DNA from: Psychrobacter sp. UBA3483
GTDB lineage: Bacteria > Pseudomonadota > Gammaproteobacteria > Pseudomonadales > Moraxellaceae
DNA: 41,671 nt
Assembly: GCF_002377905.1 (NCBI RefSeq)
Contig: NZ_DFQS01000049.1
Span: 1-41,671, forward strand
Direction: 5' to 3'
Part shown: piece by piece, positions 26,862 through 34,512 of the stretch
Position numbering within the stretch: the stretch's first letter is position 1
Layout of the letters: the number at the start of each line of letters is the position of its first letter
Program-made: the position numbers and the translations under genes
Notes under the pieces: generated by a model
Seen by the model: the letters and a program-made list of their open reading frames with translations, nothing else
What the model was told of the DNA's origin: nothing
Databases searched by the model: none

Positions 26862-28355
26862 ATGCAATATTTCCGACACTCTAGTGTTACCAGCACTTTG
26901 GCTTTAGTGATAGGGTGTATTTCTATAAACACTCAAGCTGCTGAAGCTCCTTTATCTCCTCAAGACAATTCAATAGAATCTATTAATAAAGAAATTGGCG
27001 AAGTGCGTCCTGACGATTTTGAGCGGCTTTCTACTGAGCTACCTTCAGAGGATGGCGGCCCAAAAATGAGTAAAGAAGAAACCATTATTTACCTAAAAGC
27101 CCACCCAGATGAGTTTGAAAATTTGTTAGGTAATTTACTAAAACAAGCTAACGCTGATTCTTTAGAAGAGCTATTGCCGTATTATAAGCAAGTACCTAAT
27201 TACGATCCCTCAGTTGTAGAATGGGGTACTGCAATTATTGAAGCAAAAAAAGGCAATCTAGATGAAGCGGTTAGTATTTATCGCAAAATTAACGCCAAAT
27301 TACCCGAAGTCAAAGTATTAAGATTTCAGCTTGCTATGGCGTTATTCTACAATCGCCAATTTGATGCTGCTCAATCTGAATTTGAAAGGTTACGTGGTGA
27401 TGCCACTACAGATGCCGATGTTAAGGTAATCAATAAATACTTAGATGCTATCAGTTCGCAAGATCGTTGGAGCTTTAATGCTTCAGTTTCTTACCTAAAT
27501 GATAGTAATATTACTAACTCGCCAAAGCCTGGTACAAGTATAGTTAGAGAAGATGGTTCAGTCCTTACTTATACTTCTCCTAGAGAAACGGGTAAAGGTT
27601 TAGACTTTAGTGTCTCTGGTGATAGAAAGTGGCTTTATGATAATAAAATGTATACCGCCTTACATCTGAATAGCTATGGCAAGTATTATTGGGATAATAA
27701 AGACTATAATGACATTACGGCAGGTGTCGGTGTTGGAGTAGGTTATCAGAATGCGACTACTGAAGTAGAGTTAGTACCATTTTATAACAAACGTTGGTAT
27801 GCTCAAGGGAAAAGTGGTGATGGTGAATTAAGTAGTTACGCAGATACCACAGGTATAAGGGCGAGTGTTAATCAATGGATTAGTCCGAAATTACGTTATC
27901 AAGCTCTGGCGCGTTATGCGAAATCAGATTATATTGATAAGTATGATTATAATGACGGTGAAGATTGGTTATTAGCTAATACCGCTATTTACTTTCCAAA
28001 TGGCCAACAATTCTGGACATTTGGGGTAGATTATTCTACTCGCGATTCTGAAGATGATTCATTGGCGTACGATCGTCCAGGTGTTAGAGTAGGCTGGGGA
28101 CAAACGTGGCCAAAAGGTTATACTACAAGATTAGATCTTGGTTATGCTGAACGTAATTACGATGGGGAAGATTTCTTCGGCATTCAGCGTGAGAACAAAG
28201 AGTATACAGCTGGTATTACAGCTTGGAATAGAGGTTTCTCTTTCTTAGGACTGACACCAAGATTAAGTTGGAACTATAGTAAAGTAACTAGTAATTCACC
28301 TTTTGAAGAATATGATAAGAACGACGTATCAGTCGAATTGACCAAAGCGTTCTAA
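26862..28355 (+). CDS. Surface lipoprotein assembly modifier (Slam)
   Basis: Slam proteins are outer-membrane translocators that flip specific lipoproteins to the cell surface. The 497-residue protein has a signal peptide (to about residue 27, INTQAAEA) and a periplasmic helical N-terminal domain with TPR-like repeats (about 55-200, such as GNLDEAVSIYRKINAKLP and RQFDAAQSEFERL). From about residue 205 (RWSFNASVSYLNDSNITNSP) a 14-strand-type beta-barrel follows, ending in the phenylalanine expected of BAM substrates (VSVELTKAF). TTGGAG five bases before this ATG decides the start over the upstream GTG at 26823, which lies inside the intergenic hairpin. Gene order substrate-Slam is the usual one. 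Confidence 0.88.
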   Translation: MQYFRHSSVTSTLALVIGCISINTQAAEAPLSPQDNSIESINKEIGEVRPDDFERLSTELPSEDGGPKMSKEETIIYLKAHPDEFENLLGNLLKQANADSLEELLPYYKQVPNYDPSVVEWGTAIIEAKKGNLDEAVSIYRKINAKLPEVKVLRFQLAMALFYNRQFDAAQSEFERLRGDATTDADVKVINKYLDAISSQDRWSFNASVSYLNDSNITNSPKPGTSIVREDGSVLTYTSPRETGKGLDFSVSGDRKWLYDNKMYTALHLNSYGKYYWDNKDYNDITAGVGVGVGYQNATTEVELVPFYNKRWYAQGKSGDGELSSYADTTGIRASVNQWISPKLRYQALARYAKSDYIDKYDYNDGEDWLLANTAIYFPNGQQFWTFGVDYSTRDSEDDSLAYDRPGVRVGWGQTWPKGYTTRLDLGYAERNYDGEDFFGIQRENKEYTAGITAWNRGFSFLGLTPRLSWNYSKVTSNSPFEEYDKNDVSVELTKAF

Positions 28356-28390
28356 TTTTTGCTATTAATAGATATAAGAGATATTAACTT

Positions 28391-29665
28391 ATGCGCCGTT
28401 CGCTACCCATTTTTATAGGATTGCGCTTCACTCGTTCAGAAAATGCTAATAAGTTTTTATCTTTTATATCATCAGTCTCTATGGCAGGTTTAATACTTGG
28501 TGTCGCTGCCCTAATTGTAGTGACATCAGTCTTAAATGGCTTTGAAGAAGCGCTATCTAAAAAAATATTAGGGATGGTGCCACAAGCTGCCGTTTATTCG
28601 TCTTTTCCTTTAGATGACTGGAAGCAGTTTGCGCAATCTATAGAAAATAATGATAGCAATATAATAGCGACTGCGCCTTTTGTGCAGGCTCGAGGTATGT
28701 TGTCTTTAAATGGGGAAGTCAATAGCACCATCATAAATGGCATTGAGCCAACCTCTCATGCTAAGGTATCTATTCTTAAACAAAGCATGGTAGCAGGCAA
28801 TTTTGATAGTTTAGATTCTGGTGCTAACAGTATTATTTTAGGCAAATATATCGTTGATAAGTATGCTCTAAAGCTCGGCGATGAAGTCGGAATTATAATC
28901 TCTAAACCTTCTAATTCTACGGTTGGTATGACACCCAGCTTTCATACTTATACGCTGACGGGCGTATTTCATGTCAGTCAAGAGATAGATAAATGGATGA
29001 GTTATATCGCCATGGATGACGCTTCCGATGCGGTAGGCTTAAATCATGGTGCAACTGGCATTCGTCTAAATCTAAAAGATGTTTTCATTTCTCAAAAATC
29101 TGCTCAGCAAGCTCTAGTTAGTGTCTCTAGTCACGCTTCTACGCTCGAAGGTGTCGAAAAAGGTGTTGCATTTTCTAGTGGAGATTGGACACAGACGCAT
29201 GGCAGCTTATATACTTCTATTCGTATGCAAAAAACCATGATGTCGTTACTTCTATTCCTAATCATTTTAGTTGCCGCATTTAATGTTATTTCAACATTAG
29301 TGATGAGCGTTACAGAAAAAAGAGCTGATGTGGCGATATTAAAAACGTTTGGCGCGTCATCAAGTCTGATTTCCCATATATTTATCGTTCAGGGGACTGT
29401 TATTGGCGTATTGGGCGTACTTATTGGTTTAGTCTTAGGCATTGGTCTTTCGCTTAGCATTCCTAGTGTATCAGCTTGGATCAATGTCACGTTTGATTTA
29501 GGGCTTTTTGATAATTATTTTGTCGAATCGTTACCTTCTAAGATTAAACTCATAGATATACTGCTTATCTTAATCTCTTCTTTTGTTGTCGTCTTATTAT
29601 CTACCCTATATCCGGCATACAGTGCTGCTAAAGTTGAACCTGTACAAGCATTAAAAGGTGAATAA
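28391..29665 (+). CDS. LolC/LolF-type lipoprotein-releasing permease (FtsX family), no LolD nearby
   Basis: In the Lol system this subunit extracts lipoproteins from the inner membrane and hands them to LolA. The 424-residue protein aligns by eye with E. coli LolC along its length: FIGLRFTRS start, first helix then SVLNGFEEALSKKILGMVPQA, a long periplasmic domain, and three C-terminal helices with EKRADVAILKTFGAS and LLSTLYPAYSAAKVEPVQALKGE. The segment KPSNSTVGMTPSF matches the proline-rich hook by which LolC or hybrid LolF recruits LolA. It starts 35 bases after the Slam gene, so the same operon is likely. No LolD-type ATPase lies in the following 400 bases or elsewhere in the window. Confidence 0.85.
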   Translation: MRRSLPIFIGLRFTRSENANKFLSFISSVSMAGLILGVAALIVVTSVLNGFEEALSKKILGMVPQAAVYSSFPLDDWKQFAQSIENNDSNIIATAPFVQARGMLSLNGEVNSTIINGIEPTSHAKVSILKQSMVAGNFDSLDSGANSIILGKYIVDKYALKLGDEVGIIISKPSNSTVGMTPSFHTYTLTGVFHVSQEIDKWMSYIAMDDASDAVGLNHGATGIRLNLKDVFISQKSAQQALVSVSSHASTLEGVEKGVAFSSGDWTQTHGSLYTSIRMQKTMMSLLLFLIILVAAFNVISTLVMSVTEKRADVAILKTFGASSSLISHIFIVQGTVIGVLGVLIGLVLGIGLSLSIPSVSAWINVTFDLGLFDNYFVESLPSKIKLIDILLILISSFVVVLLSTLYPAYSAAKVEPVQALKGE

Positions 29666-30074
29666 TTACCTATAACATTATCTGCTTCTGAATTTAGTTA
29701 ATATAGTATATGAAAGTATTCAGTCTCATACTTTTGCCATCTTCTTTGTCACTTGTAGTTCGAATTCTACATGATATTCGACTTTAATTTACGATAGTAA
29801 AATGCGAATCAGTTGCTAAACCTGCTATATTATTCTCTTCAATCCTCTAAGATTCTTTCAATGCTTTATAAGTCTCACCTCCCGTAAAATCCTCCTTCAA
29901 AATCCCCGTTTTTTAGTCCTATTCTCATAGCCCAATTCTATCAACATGAATTATACTCATCTTTAATTTAAATAGTATCATTTTTATTCATGATTGCGTT
30001 CGGGTATGATTTATCTCATACACAAATTTGGTTTTATCTCAGACTATGAGATTAGATTAGGGTAGCGGATTATC
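29666..30074. other. Gene-free spacer between the Lol-like gene and mesX
   Basis: These 409 bases are AT-rich and have no open frame of useful length. On the minus strand, around 29860-29900, short stretches read like coding sequence broken by stops and frame changes, which could be a decayed gene or chance. The last 70 bases hold repeats that look like regulator sites (listed separately). Confidence 0.45.
30004..30052 (+). promoter_or_regulatory. Candidate operator repeats before mesX
   Basis: The direct repeat TTATCTCATAC (30011-30021) / TTATCTCAGAC (30034-30044) has starts 23 bases apart. Each copy is also half of an inverted repeat: GTATGA (30004-30009) with TCATAC (30016-30021), and ATCTCA (30036-30041) with TGAGAT (30047-30052). 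This suggests two binding sites for a dimeric regulator. They do not match MetJ or MetR consensus by eye. Confidence 0.45.
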
Positions 30075-31097
30075 ATGAGTAAACAATTTACATATTCCAT
30101 CTCGAGCATTCGTTTTGATGAAAACTATCATCCGGCAGATAGCACGCGTTTGACGACGAACTTTGCCAATTTGGCGCGCGGTGAGCAGCGTGAAGAAAAT
30201 CTGCATAAAACGTTAACAATGATCAATAATCGTTTTAACGCCTTGGCGCATTGGGATAACCCAACCGCCGACCGTTATTCGGTTGAAGTTGATATTATTT
30301 CAGCAGATTTGGATATTGAAGGTAATGGCCATACCTTTCCGGTCATCGAAACGCTAAAAACCACGATCGTCGACCATAAAGACAATACCCGTATCGACGG
30401 TATGATTGGTAATAGTTTTTCCTCCTACGTACGCGATTATGACTTTAGCGTTGTCCTATTAGAGCATTTTGATAAAAACCCTACATTGCCACCGCCGACA
30501 GATTTTGGTGATTTGCATGGCAAACTGTTTCAGTATTTATTGAATTCAGAAGCCTATCAAGCTGAGTTTAATAAACAGCCGGTGATTTGCTTAAGTGTAT
30601 CGACCAGTAAAACCTATCATCGTACGATCAATCAGCATCCGGTATTAGGGGTGGAATACCGACAAGACGAATATTCTTTAACTGACGATTATTTCCACAA
30701 AATGGGCTTAGCCGTGCGCTATTTTATGCCTGCCGGTAGTGTCGCGCCTTTAGCATTTTATTTTGCCGGTGACTTGCTAAGCGATTACACTGACCTTGAG
30801 CTGATTAGTGCGATTGCGACCATGGAAACTTTTCAAAAGATTTATCGTCCTGAAATCTATAATGCCAACTCGACGGCAGGTCAGGTATATCAGCCTAGTT
30901 TAAACTATCAAGATTATTCCCTCACGCAAATCGTCTATGACCGCGAAGAGCGGAGCCAAATGGCAGTGAAGCAAGGTAAGTTTACGGAAGAACAATTTAT
31001 CAAGCCTTACCAAGCTATTCTTGAAGAATGGGCGGCAAGCTATGATGTCAATGAGAATGCAGCAGACGCATGTGCGGATAAAGAATACGCCGCCTAA
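30075..31097 (+). CDS. mesX: MesX, DUF1852 protein required by folate-independent methionine synthase
   Basis: This is a 340-residue DUF1852 protein. DUF1852 genes lie beside a short methionine synthase in Acinetobacter and relatives, where the pair (MesX, MesD) was reported to be needed for methionine synthesis with oxygen. Features seen: a start SISSIRFDENYHPADSTRLTTNFANLARG, no signal peptide or membrane helix, a pattern of conserved-looking aromatic and His residues (CLSVSTSKTYHRTINQHPVLGVEYRQDEY), and an acidic C-terminus. Biochemical role is unknown. It is the first gene of the cluster, 83 bases before mesD, with candidate operator repeats upstream. Confidence 0.85.
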   Translation: MSKQFTYSISSIRFDENYHPADSTRLTTNFANLARGEQREENLHKTLTMINNRFNALAHWDNPTADRYSVEVDIISADLDIEGNGHTFPVIETLKTTIVDHKDNTRIDGMIGNSFSSYVRDYDFSVVLLEHFDKNPTLPPPTDFGDLHGKLFQYLLNSEAYQAEFNKQPVICLSVSTSKTYHRTINQHPVLGVEYRQDEYSLTDDYFHKMGLAVRYFMPAGSVAPLAFYFAGDLLSDYTDLELISAIATMETFQKIYRPEIYNANSTAGQVYQPSLNYQDYSLTQIVYDREERSQMAVKQGKFTEEQFIKPYQAILEEWAASYDVNENAADACADKEYAA

Positions 31098-31142
31098 ATA
31101 CATTCAGTTTAGATACGTTCAGTATAGATACATTCAGTCTAG
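31098..31142 (+). repeat. Three tandem 15-bp repeats between mesX and mesD
   Basis: The units ATACATTCAGTTTAG, ATACGTTCAGTATAG and ATACATTCAGTCTAG follow each other without gaps, starting right after the mesX stop codon. Each differs from the others at one to three positions. Confidence 0.88.
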
Positions 31143-31180
31143 CTGAAATGAGAATACCAATAAATAAGAAGATAAATGTT

Positions 31181-32245
31181 ATGACACTGTTATTACCAAC
31201 ACAAAAGTTATTACCAACCCAAAGATTACTACCGACATCAACCGCAGGCAGTTTGCCAAAACCTTCTTGGCTGGCTGAACCTGAAAAAATTTGGTCACCT
31301 TGGGCTTTAGAAGGCGAGCAACTGCTTGAAGCCAAACAAGATGCGCTACGGGTGTCATTGCAAGAACAATTGCAGGCAGGGATTGATATCGTCAGTGATG
31401 GTGAGCAGACGCGTCAGCATTTTGTGACCACCTTTATTGAACATCTTGATGGTGTCGATTTCGAAAAGCGTGAAACGGTTAAAATTCGCAATCGCTATGA
31501 GGCCAGTGTGCCTTCGGTGGTTGGGGCGGTGAGCCGTCAAAAACCGGTGTTTGTCGACGATGCGAAGTTTTTACGTTTGCAAACCGATCAGCCAATCAAG
31601 TGGGCTTTGCCCGGCCCGATGACGATGATTGATACTTTATATGATGGTCATTATAAAAGCCGTGAAAAATTGGCTTGGGAATTTGCTAAAATTCTCAATC
31701 AAGAAGCGAAGGACTTAGAGGCGGCTGGTGTCGATATTATCCAATTTGATGAGCCGGCGTTTAACGTGTTCTTCGATGATGTCAACGACTGGGGTATCGC
31801 CACTTTAGAGCGTGCTATCGAAGGGTTAAAGTGTGAGACGGCGGTGCATATTTGCTACGGCTACGGTATCAAAGCCAATACCGATTGGAAAAAAACCTTA
31901 GGGTCAGAGTGGCGTCAATATGAGCAAGCCTTTCCAAAATTGCAGCAGTCAAATATCGATATTGTCTCGCTGGAGTGTCAAAACTCACACGTACCGATGG
32001 ATTTGATTGAACTGATTCGCGGTAAAAAGGTGATGGTTGGCGCTATTGATGTGGCAACCAATAGCATTGAAACCCCAGAAGAAGTGGCAGATACGTTACG
32101 CAAAGCGCTGCAGTTTGTCGATGCAGATAAGCTTTATCCTTCGACCAACTGCGGCATGGCACCGCTATCTCGCCAAGTGGCACGCGGCAAATTGCAAGCC
32201 TTGAGCGCGGGTGCAGCTATTGTACGCAAAGAGCTTAGCGTTTAG
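31181..32245 (+). CDS. mesD: MesD, core methionine synthase (MetE C-terminal domain type)
   Basis: It is predicted to methylate homocysteine to methionine. The 354-residue protein corresponds to the catalytic C-terminal half of MetE only. Zinc ligands are visible as His and Cys in VHICYGYG, Glu in SLECQNS and Cys in STNCGMAPL. IIQFDEPAF is the usual homocysteine-side motif, and GSLPKPSW near the start is typical. Without the N-terminal MetE half it is unlikely to use methyl-tetrahydrofolate polyglutamate in the MetE way. Pairing with DUF1852 places it in the MesD family. The first 18 residues hold a threefold LLPT repeat (LLPTQK, LLPTQR, LLPTST) from an 18-base duplication. The ATG at 31148 is an alternative with no ribosome site. 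Confidence 0.88.
   Translation: MTLLLPTQKLLPTQRLLPTSTAGSLPKPSWLAEPEKIWSPWALEGEQLLEAKQDALRVSLQEQLQAGIDIVSDGEQTRQHFVTTFIEHLDGVDFEKRETVKIRNRYEASVPSVVGAVSRQKPVFVDDAKFLRLQTDQPIKWALPGPMTMIDTLYDGHYKSREKLAWEFAKILNQEAKDLEAAGVDIIQFDEPAFNVFFDDVNDWGIATLERAIEGLKCETAVHICYGYGIKANTDWKKTLGSEWRQYEQAFPKLQQSNIDIVSLECQNSHVPMDLIELIRGKKVMVGAIDVATNSIETPEEVADTLRKALQFVDADKLYPSTNCGMAPLSRQVARGKLQALSAGAAIVRKELSV
31190..31242 (+). repeat. In-frame 18-bp repeats at the 5' end of mesD
   Basis: Copies starting at 31190, 31208 and 31226 (TTATTACCAACACAAAAG, then two diverged copies) encode LLPTQK, LLPTQR and LLPTST. The third copy runs into the conserved body of the protein, so the first two look like added duplications. Confidence 0.8.
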
Positions 32246-32297
32246 CATTTCTTAACAAAGATTGCCTTGTTTAAACCCATGAGTGACCTCAGTTATC

Positions 32298-32329
32298 AAT
32301 GTACTTAAAGATTAATGTACTTAAAGATT
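32298..32329 (+). repeat. Tandem 16-bp repeat before the flavin reductase gene
   Basis: AATGTACTTAAAGATT occurs twice in a row without change (32298-32313 and 32314-32329), just ahead of the ribosome site AGGAG. Confidence 0.92.
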
Positions 32330-32348
32330 AAAATTCAGGAGTTAAGTC

Positions 32349-32840
32349 ATGATTGAAGCAACTGATTTTAGAGATGCCATGTCTCTATTACCGACAGCGG
32401 TCAATGTGATCACCACAAAAGGCAACTCTGGCTGTCATGGGTTTACCGCTTCTGCGGTCTGTAGCGTGACCGATACACCGCCAACCTTGCTTGTCTGCAT
32501 GAATCAGAGCTCGCGCTCACACGAACATTTTCTTGAAAACAAAACGCTAAGTGTCAACGTGTTGGGCATCCAGCATGAACCCATATCCAATGCTTTTGCC
32601 TCCAAACTATGCTCAGAAGAGCGCTTTTGTCACGGCGCTTGGACGACATTAACCACAGGCGCCCCTGTTTTAGAGGATGCGCTGGTCAGTTTTGATTGTG
32701 AAATTGATGACATTCAACAAGTCGGCACACACAGTATTTTTATGTGCCGAGTGGTCGCCATCAAACAAGGCGAGAGTGATGAAAGTTTGGTGTATTTCAA
32801 TCGCTCGTACCATCAAGTTGGTCAAACAGAAATTGTTTAA
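32349..32840 (+). CDS. Flavin reductase family protein (HpaC/RutF type)
   Basis: Members of this family reduce FMN or FAD with NAD(P)H and pass the reduced flavin to a partner oxygenase. The 163-residue protein has the expected pattern: FRDAMSLLPTAVNVITT start, GFTASAVCSVTDTPPTLLVCMN flavin-binding strand-loop, SVNVL, and the late FDCEIDDIQQVGTHSIFMCRVVAI with YFNRSYHQV. Length is normal. A clear AGGAG precedes the ATG. It lies about 100 bases after mesD, so it may supply reduced flavin to the oxygen-dependent MesD/MesX step; this link is inferred from position only. Confidence 0.88.
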   Translation: MIEATDFRDAMSLLPTAVNVITTKGNSGCHGFTASAVCSVTDTPPTLLVCMNQSSRSHEHFLENKTLSVNVLGIQHEPISNAFASKLCSEERFCHGAWTTLTTGAPVLEDALVSFDCEIDDIQQVGTHSIFMCRVVAIKQGESDESLVYFNRSYHQVGQTEIV

Positions 32841-32901
32841 TCTACCTTTAAAGCCCTTTTTATTTAACTAAAACTATAGCTAACCGAGAAGTAAATATCC
32901 T

Positions 32902-33753
32902 GTGGAAATACTCATTTTTTTAATAATAGGCGCGCTAGCAGGATTTGCTGCGGGGCTTTTTGGTGTGGGTGGTGGCACAATTATCGTGCCATTGTTGTTT
33001 ATCGTTTTTACCCAAATGGATTACAGCCCTGACAGCATTATGCATTTAGCATTAGGGACATCATTGGCGACTATTATTGTCACCTCTATCAGCTCGCTTA
33101 TGGCACACAATAAAAAAGGCGCTGTGATGTGGCCGGTGTTTAAAAATCTGGCACCAGGTTTAGCGCTAGGTTGTTTTTTAGGGGCAGGGATTGCAGGACA
33201 GATATCTGGGTTGTATCTTCAACTGATTGTTGGGGTGTTTTTGCTGTGGGTTGCTTATAAGATGTTTTTTGCTGGTAAAAAGCCAGTTGCTAGTCATGCT
33301 AATAACTCTAATGGAGCTAATGGTGTCAGTAGTGCCAACTATGCCAATCCAGTACTACCGTCAAAACCTAAGCAATTAGCAGCAGGCGGCGTTATTGGTA
33401 TCGCTTCTGCTATCTTTGGTATTGGCGGCGGCAGCTTAACGGTGCCTTATCTCACGCGTTATAATGTGGTGATGCAAAAGGCGGTTGGAACTTCAGCGGC
33501 GTGCGGGTTGCCGATTGCCATTGCTGGTGCGCTGGGGTTTATGTTTTTTGGCATGCAGCAGCAAGTCGATGTGCCCAATACCATCGGCTTTGTCCATATC
33601 TATGCCTTTTTAGGCATTAGTATTATGAGCTTTTTTACCGCAAAGTTGGGGGCGAAAGTCGCTCATATATTATCGCCAGAGCTATTAAAAAAATGCTTTG
33701 CAATATTATTGACCGTGGTAGGGTTTTACTTTCTTTATAAAGGATTGGTTTAA
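32902..33753 (+). CDS. TauE/SafE family sulfite/anion exporter
   Basis: This integral membrane protein of 283 residues has about eight helices arranged as two homologous halves. Each half begins with the family signature: GLFGVGGGTIIVPLL near residue 20 and AIFGIGGGSLTVPYL near residue 173. A hydrophilic Asn/Ala-rich loop (about 130-155) joins the halves. Family members move sulfite, sulfonates or other anions; the substrate here is not readable. Location next to methionine and flavin reductase genes suggests sulfur traffic. A GTG start is used, with GAGAAG upstream at slightly long spacing. Confidence 0.87.
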   Translation: MEILIFLIIGALAGFAAGLFGVGGGTIIVPLLFIVFTQMDYSPDSIMHLALGTSLATIIVTSISSLMAHNKKGAVMWPVFKNLAPGLALGCFLGAGIAGQISGLYLQLIVGVFLLWVAYKMFFAGKKPVASHANNSNGANGVSSANYANPVLPSKPKQLAAGGVIGIASAIFGIGGGSLTVPYLTRYNVVMQKAVGTSAACGLPIAIAGALGFMFFGMQQQVDVPNTIGFVHIYAFLGISIMSFFTAKLGAKVAHILSPELLKKCFAILLTVVGFYFLYKGLV

Positions 33754-33771
33754 ATATTCATGTTTGTATAA

Positions 33772-33808
33772 TAGGGCGTGTTCTCATTTAGAATGAGGAT
33801 GCGCCCTA
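33772..33808 (+). terminator. Weak terminator-like hairpin after the TauE/SafE gene
   Basis: TAGGGCG (33772-33778) pairs with CGCCCTA (33802-33808), and CTCATT (33783-33788) with AATGAG (33792-33797) around TAG. Only a poor T-rich stretch follows, so termination may be incomplete. Confidence 0.5.
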
Positions 33809-33848
33809 ATCATATTATTTTGGCTAATTAGGTTCAATAAAGATAATT

Positions 33849-34331
33849 ATGTTCAATAAACTTAAAGCATTGGTTGTACTTTCAGCTTTTCTTACAGTAA
33901 TCGCCTGTTCGGATGATAACTCTGATTTAGCTTATGATGAAAGCGTTACTACGGCTAGCAATCACGAGCGTGATGTACAGGAGATGTATCGTAATATTGA
34001 CATGTTGACCAGAGAATTGCCAAGCGCAATTGATGACGTTACCACTTTAGACAAGATTGATTTTGATGGAACAACAGTTACTTTCGGTTATCGGCTAGAT
34101 ATATCTGATTATAATGCTTCTGAAAGAAAAGAACTTGAAACGGTAATGCGTAATGAACATACTAAGTTAGCCTGTGCAGAAGCAGAAGTTATGCAAGGGA
34201 TAAATAAGGGATTTGATTATCAGTATAGTTATTACGATTTAGATGATATCAAAGTGGCTAGTTTTGATGTCACCAAAGACATTTGCGACAACCTAAATAA
34301 AGCTGACTCTGAAATTGAAATAGGGACATAA
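33849..34331 (+). CDS. Small lipoprotein of unknown function
   Basis: This 160-residue protein has a lipoprotein signal (lipobox VIAC, C20) followed by SDDNSD; the Asp residues just after Cys may affect sorting. The mature part is acidic and has two further cysteines (in LACAEAE and KDICDNL) that could form a disulfide. No family is recognised. The ribosome site is weak. It stands between the exporter gene and convergent glmS, and is AT-richer than the genes around it. Confidence 0.75.
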   Translation: MFNKLKALVVLSAFLTVIACSDDNSDLAYDESVTTASNHERDVQEMYRNIDMLTRELPSAIDDVTTLDKIDFDGTTVTFGYRLDISDYNASERKELETVMRNEHTKLACAEAEVMQGINKGFDYQYSYYDLDDIKVASFDVTKDICDNLNKADSEIEIGT

Positions 34332-34416
34332 TCAACTCTGGTGTACTTTGCTGCTGAATATAATATTTATACTGACATATATCTAAATTATTGAAATTTT
34401 TTATGTCCATTATAAG

Positions 34417-34458
34417 AAACCCTTTGCTATTTAGTTAGTACTAGACAGCAAAGGGTTT
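34417..34458. terminator. Hairpin between small lipoprotein gene and glmS
   Basis: AAACCCTTTGCT (34417-34428) pairs perfectly with AGCAAAGGGTTT (34447-34458), leaving an 18-base loop. It lies between convergent genes. The T-run is short on both sides, so efficiency is uncertain. Confidence 0.65.
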
Positions 34459-34512
34459 AGTGTTATACAATATTATGATAATAAAAAAACCTTTTAAAAT
34501 CAAATACTTATC

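Noticed and set aside
30011..30044. SAM or other methionine riboswitch before mesX
   Set aside because: No conserved riboswitch core or long paired architecture is visible; short repeats fit protein operators better.
29666..30074. A LolD ATPase gene expected after the LolC-like permease
   Set aside because: No Walker A, signature or Walker B motif in any frame of this spacer.
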